The position numbers and the translations under genes are program-made. 64,000 nt of DNA from Mycobacterium sp. 852002-51971_SCH5477799-a (GTDB lineage: Bacteria; Actinomycetota; Actinomycetes; Mycobacteriales; Mycobacteriaceae). Positions 35,219 through 43,872 of this stretch are shown in pieces. Every line of letters starts with the position of its first letter. The first letter of the stretch is position 1. Where the stretch lies: assembly GCF_001667145.1 (NCBI RefSeq), contig NZ_LZIF01000014.1, positions 1 to 64,000 of the forward strand, written 5' to 3'. The notes under the pieces were generated by a model, which searched no databases, was not told where the DNA came from, and saw only the letters and a program-made list of their open reading frames with translations.

Positions 35219-36244
35219 TCAGAAGCCGGACCCGTGCACCTCGTGCCCCGGCACCTCGGCGATCAGGCCCCGATAGGCCTCCTCGACGGTGGAACCGTGA
35301 TTGATCACGGCGTCGACTTCACGGGCGATCGGCATGGTCAGGCCGAATTCGTTGGCAAACTCCATGATCACGCTGGCGGCCTTGACACCTTCGGCGACCT
35401 GGTTCATCGAGGCGATGATCTCGTCGATCGGCTTGCCCGCCCCCAGTTGTTCACCGACGTGTCGGTTGCGGCTGCGCTGGCTGGTACAGGTGACGATCAA
35501 GTCGCCCAGGCCGGCCAGCCCCGGGAAGGTGTCGGGGTTACCGCCCAGGGCGACGCCCAGCTTGGTCATCTCGCGAAGCGCGCGGGCAATCACCAGCGCG
35601 CGGGTGTTCTCCCCGATGCCCAGCGAGTAGCCCATCCCGACCGAGATGGCGTAGACGTTCTTCAGCGCGCCGGCCATCTCGACGCCGATGACGTCGTCGG
35701 TGGTGTACACGCGGAAGCGCCGCGTGCGGAACAGGCCCGACAGCCGGGTCGCCAGATGCTGGTCGGGCATCGCCAGCACCGCCGCGGCGGCATAGCCTTC
35801 GCCCACCTCGCGCGCGATGTTCGGTCCGGCCAGGATCCCCGCGGGGTGGCCGGGCAGCGTCTCCTCGATGATCTGCGACATCCGCATGTTGGTGCCCTGC
35901 TCGAGTCCCTTGACCAGCGAGACCACCGGCACCCACGGCCGCAGCTCCTTCGCCAGCTCGCTCAGCACCCCCCGAAAGCCGTGCGAGGGAACGCCCATCA
36001 CGACGACGTCCGCCGAGTTCGCCGCCTCGGCGAAGTCGGTGGTGGCGCGCAGGGTGTCGCTGAGCACGACGTCGTTGCCGAGGTAACGGCTGTTGCGGTG
36101 GTTCTCGTTGATGTCGGAGGCGGTGGCCTCGGAGCGCACCCACTGCAGTGTCGGCCCGCGACGCGCGCAGATTGATGCCACGGTGGTGCCCCAGGAACCG
36201 CCACCGAGGACGACGACGTTGGGTTCGCGCTTCTCAGATGCCAT
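35219..36244 (-). CDS. gpsA: NAD(P)-dependent glycerol-3-phosphate dehydrogenase
   Basis: The 341-residue product begins at ATG 36244 (MASEKREPNVVVLGGGSWGTT). It has the Rossmann motif GGGSWG (14-19), VKGLEQGTNMRMSQ, AGPNIAREVGEGYAAA and GALKNVYAISVGM with the catalytic Lys. GENTRALVIARALREM and GLAGLGDLIVTC follow. It makes sn-glycerol 3-phosphate from dihydroxyacetone phosphate for phospholipid synthesis. A TACGCT hexamer lies 7 nt before the ATG, so a leaderless start is likely. M. tuberculosis has two such genes; this corresponds to the one at Rv0564c. Confidence 0.93.
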   Translation of the reverse strand: MASEKREPNVVVLGGGSWGTTVASICARRGPTLQWVRSEATASDINENHRNSRYLGNDVVLSDTLRATTDFAEAANSADVVVMGVPSHGFRGVLSELAKELRPWVPVVSLVKGLEQGTNMRMSQIIEETLPGHPAGILAGPNIAREVGEGYAAAAVLAMPDQHLATRLSGLFRTRRFRVYTTDDVIGVEMAGALKNVYAISVGMGYSLGIGENTRALVIARALREMTKLGVALGGNPDTFPGLAGLGDLIVTCTSQRSRNRHVGEQLGAGKPIDEIIASMNQVAEGVKAASVIMEFANEFGLTMPIAREVDAVINHGSTVEEAYRGLIAEVPGHEVHGSGF

Positions 36245-36257
36245 GGCGATCAGCGTA
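36244..36257 (-). promoter_or_regulatory. -10 element for a leaderless gpsA transcript
   Basis: On the minus strand TACGCT (36257-36252) stands 7 nt before the ATG at 36244. The intervening GATCGCC has no ribosome site. Confidence 0.5.
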
Positions 36258-36740
36258 TTGGGGACACCTGCGAATTTGTAGGAGTTCACGAAGCGGGGTC
36301 GGCAACGGCGTGTGCCTGCACACCGCGGGCGTCGCGGAGTGGTATCTGCGGCTGCCCATGCTGAATTCATAACTACCGATGACAACATTTGCGTTCGATC
36401 AGCCGGGGGCCGCAATTTTCCCGCCACTCCTCGAAAAGGCATGGGAAATTCATATTTCTTAGCGGGACGACTCGCATTCGGCACGGCAAATGGCCCGCCC
36501 TCATGTCGGAGTCATAAACAACATCCGATGCCTTCCCCGCCAAAAGCCAACTCGCTTAAAGCCACTGGTGAAGCGCACACAGGGGCGCGGCAAGACGAAA
36601 CGGCGAGCGGCTAAAAATCAGCATGAATGTTGCCGAAAAGACAAGCTCAAGGTCCATTTGTATAAATTGCCGACGCTGAATTCGCCATACCCTCGTTTAG
36701 CGTTTCGCGACATCCGAACACACGCTGAAGGGAAAACGGT
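36245..36740. other. Long, lower-GC region upstream of the PE/PPE pair
   Basis: This 496-bp gap separates gpsA (leftward) from the PE gene (rightward). By hand count, 36541-36720 has 93 G+C in 180, about 52%, well below the flanking genes. Small frames here have no recognisable product. It should contain the PE/PPE promoter and leader; a GAAGGG ribosome site precedes the PE start. The different base composition suggests that it came in with the PE/PPE pair or is under regulatory constraint. Confidence 0.6.
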
Positions 36741-37043
36741 ATGTCTTTCGTGACTGTCCAGCCAGACCAGCTGTCGGCGGCGGCAAGCAATCTCCAGTCG
36801 ATTACCGCGGCGCTCAACGTCGGCAAAGCGGCCGCGGCCATCCCGACGACGGGGGTCGTACCGGCCGCCGCGGACGAGGTGTCGGCGTTGACGGCGGCGC
36901 AGTTCGCCGCCCACGCGGTGCAGTTTCAGGCGCTGGCCGCCCGGGCCCTCGCGGTGCATGAATTGCTGGCGGCCACCCTGGCGCACAGCGCGGGGACCTA
37001 CGCGGCCACCGAGACGGCGAACGCCGCCGCGTCGGCGCTGTAG
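36741..37043 (+). CDS. PE-family protein
   Basis: The 100-residue product MSFVTVQPDQLSAAASNLQ and onwards is a complete PE domain of two helices, without a PGRS or other C-terminal extension. The usual export signal YxxxD/E would be the YAATE close to the C-terminus (residues 88-92). PE proteins pair with PPE partners and leave through type VII (ESX) secretion systems. The PPE gene follows after 13 bp, so the two products likely form a heterodimer. No ESX gene is in the window. Confidence 0.93.
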   Translation: MSFVTVQPDQLSAAASNLQSITAALNVGKAAAAIPTTGVVPAAADEVSALTAAQFAAHAVQFQALAARALAVHELLAATLAHSAGTYAATETANAAASAL

Positions 37044-37056
37044 AGCGGAGACGCAG

Positions 37057-38250
37057 ATGGACTACGCGCTACTGCCGCCGGAGATCAACTCGGGTCGCCT
37101 GTACGCCGGCCCGGGAGCGGGTTCGTTGTTGGCCGCCGCCGCAAGCTGGGGTGAGCTGGCGGCACAGTTGCACAGCAGCGGGGCCTCCTTTCAGTCCGTC
37201 ATCTCCGCACTGACCGGCGGGCCCTGGCTGGGGCCGTCGGCGCTGGCACTGGCTGCGGCGACCACCTCGTGTGTGACGTGGTTGCGCACCAGCGCGGGGA
37301 ACGCCGAGCTGGCCTCCAGCCAGGCGACGATGGCAGCGGCGGCGTACGAGACAGCCTTCGCGCTGACGGTGCCGCCGCCGGTCATCGCGGCCAACCGCGC
37401 GCTACTGGCGTCGCTGATCGCGTCAAATGTCCTGGGACAGAACACCGCCGCGATCGCCACCGTCGAGGCGGAGTATTTCGAAATGTGGGCACAAGACGCC
37501 GCGGCGATGTACGGCTACGCGGGGTCCTCGGCGACGGCCGCACAGTTGACCGAATTCGACGAGCCGGCGGAAGTGACCAATCCCGCCGCATCGTCCGAGC
37601 AGGCCGCCGCGGTCGCGAAAGCCGTTGGCAATTCGGGTCAGAGCGGGGCGCAAGACGTCGCGGCGAACGCGAACGCGCAGGCCGCGGAGAATTTGCAGAC
37701 TCTGGCCGAGCCGACTTTCGGCAACCTCAAGCCGATCGATGAATGGATCTCGGAGAACACCCCGTTCGACGACATGGCCTCTATGTACTCGAAATACGTT
37801 GTGCCATATATCTCTACGGGACAGGTCGGCGTGCAGACGGCGCAGTCCTTCGGGCAGATCAGCAACGGAATCACGGCCATGAGCACCTTCGGCAAGGCTC
37901 TGGCCCCGGCGGCGTCCTCGGCGGCTCAGGCGGCGGGAAACGGCGCCAAGGCGCTGGGCGCGGCCGGGGCCGGTCTGGGCAACGCCGGGTCGGTGGCAGT
38001 GGGTGTGGGGCGCGCGGTTCCGTTGGGAGCGCTGTCCGTCCCACCTAGCTGGGCTCCGGTCACCGCCGTCATCAACCCCGGGGTCGCGACGCTGACGGGT
38101 GCGACCTCCGCGGTACCGCCAGCCGCGAACGGGATGCATCCGATGCCGATGACGCCGTTCGGGACGATCGTCGGTCAAGGGAGCTGGCGCAACCTGCCGA
38201 CCTACGGATTCAAACCGTCGGTGATGGCCAGACCGCCGGCGGCGGGTTAG
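37057..38250 (+). CDS. PPE-family protein, SVP subgroup
   Basis: The 397-residue product from ATG 37057 starts MDYALLPPEINSGRLYAGPG, typical for the PPE domain (about 180 residues), with the WxG-like GGPWLGPSA. The C-terminal half contains a SVPPSWA motif near residue 330, which defines the PPE-SVP subgroup. It ends with a short Pro-rich tail. Export by an ESX system together with its PE partner is expected. The stop overlaps the stop of the convergent monooxygenase gene (shared TTAG). The pair interrupts the gpsA-monooxygenase order of M. tuberculosis as I recall it. Confidence 0.93.
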   Translation: MDYALLPPEINSGRLYAGPGAGSLLAAAASWGELAAQLHSSGASFQSVISALTGGPWLGPSALALAAATTSCVTWLRTSAGNAELASSQATMAAAAYETAFALTVPPPVIAANRALLASLIASNVLGQNTAAIATVEAEYFEMWAQDAAAMYGYAGSSATAAQLTEFDEPAEVTNPAASSEQAAAVAKAVGNSGQSGAQDVAANANAQAAENLQTLAEPTFGNLKPIDEWISENTPFDDMASMYSKYVVPYISTGQVGVQTAQSFGQISNGITAMSTFGKALAPAASSAAQAAGNGAKALGAAGAGLGNAGSVAVGVGRAVPLGALSVPPSWAPVTAVINPGVATLTGATSAVPPAANGMHPMPMTPFGTIVGQGSWRNLPTYGFKPSVMARPPAAG

Positions 38251-39758
38251 CCGGCAAGCGATGCCGGGTCGTCGACGCGGCCGAACACCATCGCCTCCTC
38301 GATGCGGTCGAACCGGTAGTCGAGGGCATCGGCCAGATAGTTCTGCCGCACATTCCAGGGCCGCTTGGTGCCCGACTTCGGCAGCATGTGCACCGAGCGC
38401 AGCACGTAGCCCGCGTTGATGTCCCACGATGGCTTCTCGGCCATCGGCTCGTTGCCCCGATGTGGGGCGGCGTGTGTGTAGCCGTGAGAGGCCATGTGTT
38501 CTATCAGCTTTGCCGTTGCCCGGGCGGTGATGTCGGCGCGCAGCGTCCACGACGCGTTGGTATAGCCCACGCACCAGAACAGGTTCGGCACGTCTTCGAG
38601 CATGTGCGCTTTGTATACGAAACGGTCGCTGACCTTGATTTCGTTGCCGTCCAGGCTGATCGCGGCCCCGCCCAGCGCCTGCAGCTGCAGGCCGGTGGCG
38701 GTGACGATGATGTCGGCGGCGAGGTGTCCACCGGATTTCAGCGCGATACCCGTCGCGTCGAAGTGATCGATGTGATCGGTGACCACCTCGGCGCCGCCCG
38801 CGGTGATGGCGCTGTACAGGTCGGCGTCCGGGATCAGGCACATCCGCTGGTCCCACGGGTTGTAGCGCGGCTTGAAGTGGGTGTCGACGTCGTAGCCGGG
38901 GGGCAGGCTGCTGATGGCCTTGCGCCGCAGCAACCACCGCACCAGGCCCGGCGCCTTGCGGGACAACGCGAAGAACACCGCCTCGGTCAGGGCGCTGTAC
39001 AGGCGGATGACGAGGTGAGCGGGCTTGCGGGGCAACAGCTTTCGAGCCAGCGCGGCAACGGCGCCGTACTTGGACGCGGAAATGAGGTAGGTCGGCGAGC
39101 GCTGCAGCATGGTCACTTTGGCGGCGCGGTCGGACAACGACGGCAGCAGCGTGACCGCGGTCGCCCCGCTGCCGATCACCACGACCTGCTTGCCGGAATA
39201 ATCCAGGTCTTCGGGCCAGTGCTGCGGGTGCACGACGGCGCCCGTGAACTGATCGATGCCGGGGAAGTCGGGGGTGTAGCCCTCGTCGTAGTTGTAGTAG
39301 CCGCTGCCGAAGAACAGGAAGCGGCCCCGGTACAGCTTGCGTGCCCCGTCCTGCTCGACGGTGACCGTCCAGGTGTCGGTTGTGGAGTCCCAGTCCGCCG
39401 AGCGCACATGGCTGTTGAACCGGATGTGCCGGTCGATGCCGTACTTGCGGGCGGTGGCGGCCAGGTACTCGCGGATGTGCACGCCGTCGGCGACGCCCTC
39501 TTTGCGGGTCCACGGCTCGAACGGGAAGGACAGCGTGAAGATGCTGCTGTCCGAGCGCACGCCGGGATAGCGGAACAAGTCCCAGGTGCCGCCGATCTGC
39601 GCCCGCCGCTCCAGGACGGTGTACGTCAGGTGCGGATTGCGCTCGGTGATCCGATACGCCGCACCGATGCCGGAGATGCCGGCGCCGACGATGATCACAT
39701 CGGAGTATCCGGCCTCGGTGGCACCGCTATTCGCGGTCTCCTGGGGAGTCACGGTCAT
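38247..39758 (-). CDS. Baeyer-Villiger-type FAD monooxygenase (Rv0565c-like)
   Basis: The 503-residue product from ATG 39758 has the FAD site VIIVGAGISGIGAAYR (20-35), RAQIGGTWDLFRYPGVRSD, and a fingerprint-like region with FFGSGYYNYDEGYTPDFPGIDQFTG. The NADPH site reads VVVIGSGATAVTLLPSL. The pattern is that of the EthA/MymA class of class B flavin monooxygenases, which oxidise ketones or activate thioamide drugs. The natural substrate is unknown. The gene is convergent with the PPE gene and 101 bp away from the YajQ gene. Confidence 0.9.
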   Translation of the reverse strand: MTVTPQETANSGATEAGYSDVIIVGAGISGIGAAYRITERNPHLTYTVLERRAQIGGTWDLFRYPGVRSDSSIFTLSFPFEPWTRKEGVADGVHIREYLAATARKYGIDRHIRFNSHVRSADWDSTTDTWTVTVEQDGARKLYRGRFLFFGSGYYNYDEGYTPDFPGIDQFTGAVVHPQHWPEDLDYSGKQVVVIGSGATAVTLLPSLSDRAAKVTMLQRSPTYLISASKYGAVAALARKLLPRKPAHLVIRLYSALTEAVFFALSRKAPGLVRWLLRRKAISSLPPGYDVDTHFKPRYNPWDQRMCLIPDADLYSAITAGGAEVVTDHIDHFDATGIALKSGGHLAADIIVTATGLQLQALGGAAISLDGNEIKVSDRFVYKAHMLEDVPNLFWCVGYTNASWTLRADITARATAKLIEHMASHGYTHAAPHRGNEPMAEKPSWDINAGYVLRSVHMLPKSGTKRPWNVRQNYLADALDYRFDRIEEAMVFGRVDDPASLAG

Positions 39759-39859
39759 CGTGAACCTCTGCTCAAATTGTGGGACTCGTCACCAGCCTAG
39801 AGACCCACCGGTTGGTCGGGCTAATAACTCGTGAATCCGGGGGGCGCGCATCGCGCCGG

Positions 39860-40351
39860 TCAGCGGTAGTTGACGAACTGCAGCGCGACGTCGACGTCGG
39901 CCTGCTTGAGCATCGCGATCACGGCCTGCAGATCGTCACGCTTTTTGCTGGTGACCCGGATTTCGTCGCCCTGGATCTGGGTTTTGACGTTCTTGGGGCC
40001 GTCGTCACGGATCAGCTTGGTGATCTTCTTGGCGTTCTCGCTGCTGATGCCCTGCTTGAGGGAGCCGCTGATCTTGTAGGTCTTGCCCGAGGCTTGCGGT
40101 TCGCCGGCGTCGAAGGCCTTCATCGAGATGTCACGGCGGATCAGCTTTTCTTTGAAGACGTCGACCGCCGCCTTGACGCGTTCCTCGGTGGATGAGGTCA
40201 GCTCGATAGCCTCGTCGCCCTTCCAGGCGATTGTGGTGTCGGTACCGCGGAAGTCGAACCGGGTGGCCAATTCCTTGGCGGCCTGGTTGAGCGCGTTGTC
40301 GACCTCTTGGCGATCCACTTTGCTGACGATGTCGAACGATGAGTCCGCCAT
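39860..40351 (-). CDS. YajQ-family nucleotide-binding protein (Rv0566c-like)
   Basis: The 163-residue product from ATG 40351 ([23 protein letters not shown]) is a full YajQ protein. It has TRFDFRGT, the central [17 protein letters not shown] and the C-terminal [25 protein letters not shown]. Members bind nucleotides or RNA, and some bind cyclic di-GMP. The ribosome site GAAGGGACGG precedes the start. It faces the tRNA-Tyr gene 69 bp away. Confidence 0.92.
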   Translation of the reverse strand: MADSSFDIVSKVDRQEVDNALNQAAKELATRFDFRGTDTTIAWKGDEAIELTSSTEERVKAAVDVFKEKLIRRDISMKAFDAGEPQASGKTYKISGSLKQGISSENAKKITKLIRDDGPKNVKTQIQGDEIRVTSKKRDDLQAVIAMLKQADVDVALQFVNYR

Positions 40352-40420
40352 GCGTTCCGTCCCTTCATCCGGTGATAGGCGTTTGTGCTTTGTCTACTCG
40401 CTCGTTGTAACCTGTCTGGC

Positions 40421-40501
40421 GGCAGGTTGCCCGAGCGGCCAATGGGAGCGGACTGTAAATCCGTCGCGAAAGCTTCACAGGTTCGAATCCTGTACCTGCC
40501 A
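40421..40501 (+). tRNA. tRNA-Tyr (anticodon GTA)
   Basis: The acceptor arms GGCAGGT and ACCTGCC pair over 7 bp. The anticodon loop CTGTAAA, on a CGGA/TCCG stem, has GTA at 40455-40457. The T arm ACAGG-TTCGAAT-CCTGT is standard. A long variable arm marks it as a type II tRNA, as expected for bacterial Tyr. The discriminator base is A at 40501 and CCA is not encoded. It lies between the YajQ gene and an O-methyltransferase. Confidence 0.96.
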
Positions 40502-40524
40502 CCCAACGTCAGAGGTCGCGCCTC

Positions 40525-41628
40525 CTAGGCGGGCACGGCTTCGATGACGCAGAGCGGTCCCGCCGTCTGCACCACGCGCCGCAGTCGGAAGCCGCCACGT
40601 TCGAGTAGGTCGGTCCACTGCGTTCGGCTGCGTTCCAGCGCACCCGCCATCACCAGCATCTCCATATCGGCATAGTGGCCGAGGAACTCGCGGTCATGAT
40701 CCGGGACCACCATCTCCAGCAGCAGCAGTTTCGCACCCGGAGGGGCCGCGGCTTTGATGGTGCCTAGGATCGCGATGGCTTCGTCGTCGGGCCAGTCGTG
40801 GATGACGTTCTTCATCACATAGGCATCAGCGGACGGCACGCTTTCGAAGAACGATCCGCCCGTGACCGTGACTCGGTCGGCGACACCGTGCGCGGCCAAG
40901 ATCGGCGGCGCTCCCTCGACCGCCTCGGGCAGGTCGAACAGCACGCCGCGGGCGCCGGGGGCGGCGGCGAGAAGCGATGACAGTAGCCGGCCGTGGCCGC
41001 CACCGATATCGGCGATGACGCCGAAGTTGCTGAAGTCGTATGCCGCGACTACCGCCGCCTCCAGCACCGCCGACGTGGACGTCATGGCGCTGTTGAAGAT
41101 CTCCGCGAACTCGGGGTCGTCGCGCAGGTAGCCGAACACGTCCTTGCCCAACACTTTTGGGGGGTTCGGCTCTCCGGTGCGCACCGCATCGGCCAGCCGC
41201 GTCCAGTTCGCCCGGTGTTGCGGGGAGCCGAAGAGCAGGGCGACCCCCCGCGTCGAGATCGGCGAATCGGTGCGCAACGTGTCGGCCAGCGCGTTGAGCG
41301 CGAAACGACCGTCGCGGCGCCTGCGGAACACGCCGCGGCTGATCAGCAACCGCATCAGCCGCGCCACGCTGTCCGGGTCGGCTCCGATGCGACGCGCCAA
41401 GTCCTCGTTGGTCAGCGGGCCCGCGGCCAGCGCGTCGGCGATGCCTAACTGCGCGGATGCCGAAATAGCCTGCGACAGAAAGGCGCCGAAAACCATGTCG
41501 ATGACCGTTATCGGCGGAGGTGCCAGTCGCTGGTATAGACGCCCCACGTGATGGCGGACTCGTTCGACCGCGCGAGCCACCCGGGCGGGCGGCAGCTTCG
41601 GGGTTGATGTCGGTGACTTAGGCGGCAT
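40525..41628 (-). CDS. SAM-dependent O-methyltransferase (Rv0567-like)
   Basis: The 367-residue product is taken from ATG 41628 (MPPKSPTSTPKLPPARVARA), with AAAGGAAG ahead. It has an N-terminal dimerisation/winged-helix part (about 45-115), the SAM site VIADIGGGHG (204-213) and the catalytic His277-Asp278 in KNVIHDWPDDEAI. These features define the plant-type O-methyltransferase family. Substrates are usually phenolic or polyketide hydroxyls. In M. tuberculosis I recall the related Rv0567 on the opposite strand. No polyketide synthase is nearby. Confidence 0.87.
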   Translation of the reverse strand: MPPKSPTSTPKLPPARVARAVERVRHHVGRLYQRLAPPPITVIDMVFGAFLSQAISASAQLGIADALAAGPLTNEDLARRIGADPDSVARLMRLLISRGVFRRRRDGRFALNALADTLRTDSPISTRGVALLFGSPQHRANWTRLADAVRTGEPNPPKVLGKDVFGYLRDDPEFAEIFNSAMTSTSAVLEAAVVAAYDFSNFGVIADIGGGHGRLLSSLLAAAPGARGVLFDLPEAVEGAPPILAAHGVADRVTVTGGSFFESVPSADAYVMKNVIHDWPDDEAIAILGTIKAAAPPGAKLLLLEMVVPDHDREFLGHYADMEMLVMAGALERSRTQWTDLLERGGFRLRRVVQTAGPLCVIEAVPA

Positions 41629-41854
41629 CGTCTTCCTTTCCGCGGCGAGTTTCCGCGCTCGATCTTGTCTCATATTGCGGCCGAGAGCCTCGGGCCGGCG
41701 TCAATTCTGGTCTAGTTCAAACAACAGGTCGCGAAAGACCCGTTGCCGACAAGACGCCGGTGGTCTCCTCGCAGCTGAATTGATTGGCGAAACCGCGGCG
41801 GTAACCTTTTCCCGAGCGTAGAAGGGGCGGCCATGGTGAGCGGCTGAGGATCCC

Positions 41855-42134
41855 ATGCAATTGCGCTACCTGAGCATCCCGGCGCTGATCGCCGCAGCCG
41901 GTGGCGACCCTTGGGCGATCAGCCGGACTTTGCAAGCCGGCAGCTCGTTGCGGATTTCCAATCTGGGGCCCGGCCAGTGTGCCCGACGGCCACGGCGGCA
42001 CCCTCCACCTCGGTGGCGCGCACGGTCACAGCGACTACCCCCGCTTTCCCGACGGCGGAGGGACCCGGACGACCGACTTCAGCATCGCGGAGGTCCTGGC
42101 CGGACTCGGCGACCAGGCGGTTCCGCAGAAGTGA
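41855..42134 (+). pseudogene. Interior-deleted remnant of a large mycobacterial hypothetical protein
   Basis: From ATG 41855 the frame reads MQLRYLSIPALIAAAGGD and PWAISRTLQAGSSLRISNL. This resembles the N-terminus of a family of long mycobacterial hypothetical proteins that open with a LIAAAGGDPW-x-LQAG pattern (from memory). Near 41967-41980 protein-like sequence switches to another frame. That frame ends TTDFSIAEVLAGLGDQAVPQK before a stop at 42134, which looks like the C-terminus of the same family. Most of the middle is gone. The stop overlaps a GTG that starts a lipoprotein-like frame. A deletion that joined the two ends out of frame explains what is seen. Confidence 0.55.
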
Positions 42135-42266
42135 CCCACGACCAAATAACGAGAACCCCGAAACCGCGACGCCACGGACTGTTGTTCGCCGCCGTGGCCG
42201 CCACCGCACTAGCCGCCACGGGATGCCACGTGAATCAGCCCCACCGGACGGCCGCAAGTGCGGCCT
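42131..42266 (+). pseudogene. Truncated lipoprotein gene remnant
   Basis: GTG 42131 overlaps the preceding stop (GTGA). The product begins with a basic N-region (TRTPKPRRHG), a hydrophobic core and a lipobox LAATGC, with the Cys at residue 32. After about 45 residues the frame enters the reverse complement of the DMT transporter gene and stops being protein-like. The mature lipoprotein is missing. The end coordinate is approximate. Together with the preceding remnant it looks like the stump of a two-gene unit. Confidence 0.5.
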
Positions 42267-43176
42267 CGTCCGGGCCGGACGGCGAAGGTCGGCGCTCACT
42301 CGGCACATCGTCATTTTCGAGCGCCTGGCTGCGGCCCAGGGCGACCGTGGCCGCCGCCATCGCCACCACCGCGATGACAAGGATCAACGCCGTCAGGCCG
42401 CCCACCGCCAGGTGCTCCCCGAGCACGACAACCCCGAGCAGCACGGCGACGACCGGCTCACCCACCAGCATGATCGGTACCGAGGCCTGCAGCGCACCCG
42501 CATGAAACGCCGAGTTCTGCACCACGGTCACGGTCACCGCCAGGCCCACCAGCACATACGGAGCCGGGACGGTCATCAGCGCATGCCATCCGCCGACCGA
42601 GTAGCGGTGGGTGCAGACCTTCGTGATGACCGCGATCATGCCGAGCAGGACGGCGACCGCGACGCCCAGCAGCGAGGCCCGCACCCGACCGGCGGCGCGG
42701 CGGGCCGCGATGACGCACGCGATCACCGACGGCACGGTGATCGCCAGCGCCAGCGTCCACGCCGGAATCGGCGGACGGTTGTGGCCCTCGCGGGGCTGGC
42801 CCACCAGCAGAAAAACCGCCAGTGCGGCCGTCAGCAACATCGCCCAGCCCCACTGGACCCGGCTGATGCGCTGGTGGCACAGCGCCGCACTCAACGGCAA
42901 AGCGAACAGTAACGACGACACCAAAAGCGGCTGAACGAGCAGCAGCGATCCGTGCGCCAGTGCCGCTGCCTGAAACGCGTAGCCGGCGACTGCGGCAAAG
43001 GTTCCCGCCCACCACAACGGTTGGCGAACCAGCGTGGTCGCCATCGTCGCGGACATGGCTTCATCACCCGGAACGCGCTGGGTGGCTCGTTGGCGGATCA
43101 CAATTCCCACCGCAGCCCAGAAAGCGGAGAGCAAAGCCGAGACGATCGCGACCGCATGCGTCGTCACCCACCCCAT
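42235..43176 (-). CDS. DMT/EamA-like multispanning transporter
   Basis: The 313-residue product is taken from ATG 43176 (MGWVTTHAVAIVSALLSAFWAAVG). It has about nine or ten membrane helices in two similar halves, ending in a helix EPVVAVLLGVVVLGEHLAVGG, typical of drug/metabolite transporters. A hydrophilic C-terminal tail of about 30 residues is cytosolic. The frame is open for 64 codons further upstream, but without membrane features and overlapping the divergent gene at 43353. The substrate is unknown. Confidence 0.8.
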   Translation of the reverse strand: MGWVTTHAVAIVSALLSAFWAAVGIVIRQRATQRVPGDEAMSATMATTLVRQPLWWAGTFAAVAGYAFQAAALAHGSLLLVQPLLVSSLLFALPLSAALCHQRISRVQWGWAMLLTAALAVFLLVGQPREGHNRPPIPAWTLALAITVPSVIACVIAARRAAGRVRASLLGVAVAVLLGMIAVITKVCTHRYSVGGWHALMTVPAPYVLVGLAVTVTVVQNSAFHAGALQASVPIMLVGEPVVAVLLGVVVLGEHLAVGGLTALILVIAVVAMAAATVALGRSQALENDDVPSERRPSPSGPDEAALAAVRWG

Positions 43177-43352
43177 GCCCCGACGGATACCCCTGAGCGC
43201 GGCGCGGTTAACGCGCGCTGGTACGCCTATCCACGATTCATCCATGCCGTTGAGCTGCTCAATGGCGTGCACCCCTGCTCGGAATTTCCCACCGACCGTC
43301 ATACCCTGGTTGGCCGGCTGGAAGTTCGTCCTGACTGTGGAAAGGGAACCTG

Positions 43353-43862
43353 GTGCGTACCAAGGCAATCACCGTAGTGGCCGTCGTGGCGGCAATCGCG
43401 TCAGCCGCACTGACACTTCTGCCCTGGATCGACGTGAGCCATCTGGGATTACCCATTCGGTGGAACGGCCTCGGCATCTACATCGGTGAGCACGGCGAAT
43501 ACTACGGCTCCCTGCTCACCGACATGGTGGACAGCACGCCCGGGTGGATCGTGGTGATCGCGTCGCTCGCCGCCGCGGGCGCGCTGGTCGCCGCGACGCG
43601 AGTGCGCTGGCTCGCGTTCGGCGCATGCGGGTGCGCGGTGGTCGCGTGTATGACCGCTGTTCTGTGTTTGGTCTCGCCGGCGGTACTGGTCGGCGACGCC
43701 AAGAATGAACTGGGGATATCCCTGGTCGCCGACCGGCAAGTGCTGAATTCCGGTGCGTTGATCGCCGAAGCTGCGGTCACGGGCGTGCTGGTGGTCTGCA
43801 CCGCGCTCATCGCTGTAAGGACGAGACGCAGTGTAGGACAAGCTGATTCGGAGCAGAACTAG
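43353..43862 (+). CDS. Membrane protein of unknown function
   Basis: The 169-residue product from GTG 43353 has four hydrophobic segments, near residues 5-25, 66-84, 92-112 and 136-156. A loop of about 40 residues with Trp25 and GLGIYIGEHGEYYGS lies between the first two, probably outside. I do not recognise a family. It is followed after 10 bp by a secreted protein gene, so the two are likely co-transcribed. Confidence 0.7.
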   Translation: MRTKAITVVAVVAAIASAALTLLPWIDVSHLGLPIRWNGLGIYIGEHGEYYGSLLTDMVDSTPGWIVVIASLAAAGALVAATRVRWLAFGACGCAVVACMTAVLCLVSPAVLVGDAKNELGISLVADRQVLNSGALIAEAAVTGVLVVCTALIAVRTRRSVGQADSEQN

Positions 43863-43872
43863 GCGGGGTGCT

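Noticed and set aside
37423..39513. A 696-codon open frame on the minus strand across the PPE and monooxygenase genes
   Set aside because: It is an antisense or off-frame shadow with an Arg/Gly/His-rich translation and no motif. The PPE and monooxygenase frames explain the DNA.
41717..42001. A 94-residue minus-strand protein
   Set aside because: No ribosome site, motif or hydrophobic pattern; it overlaps the better explained gene remnant on the other strand.
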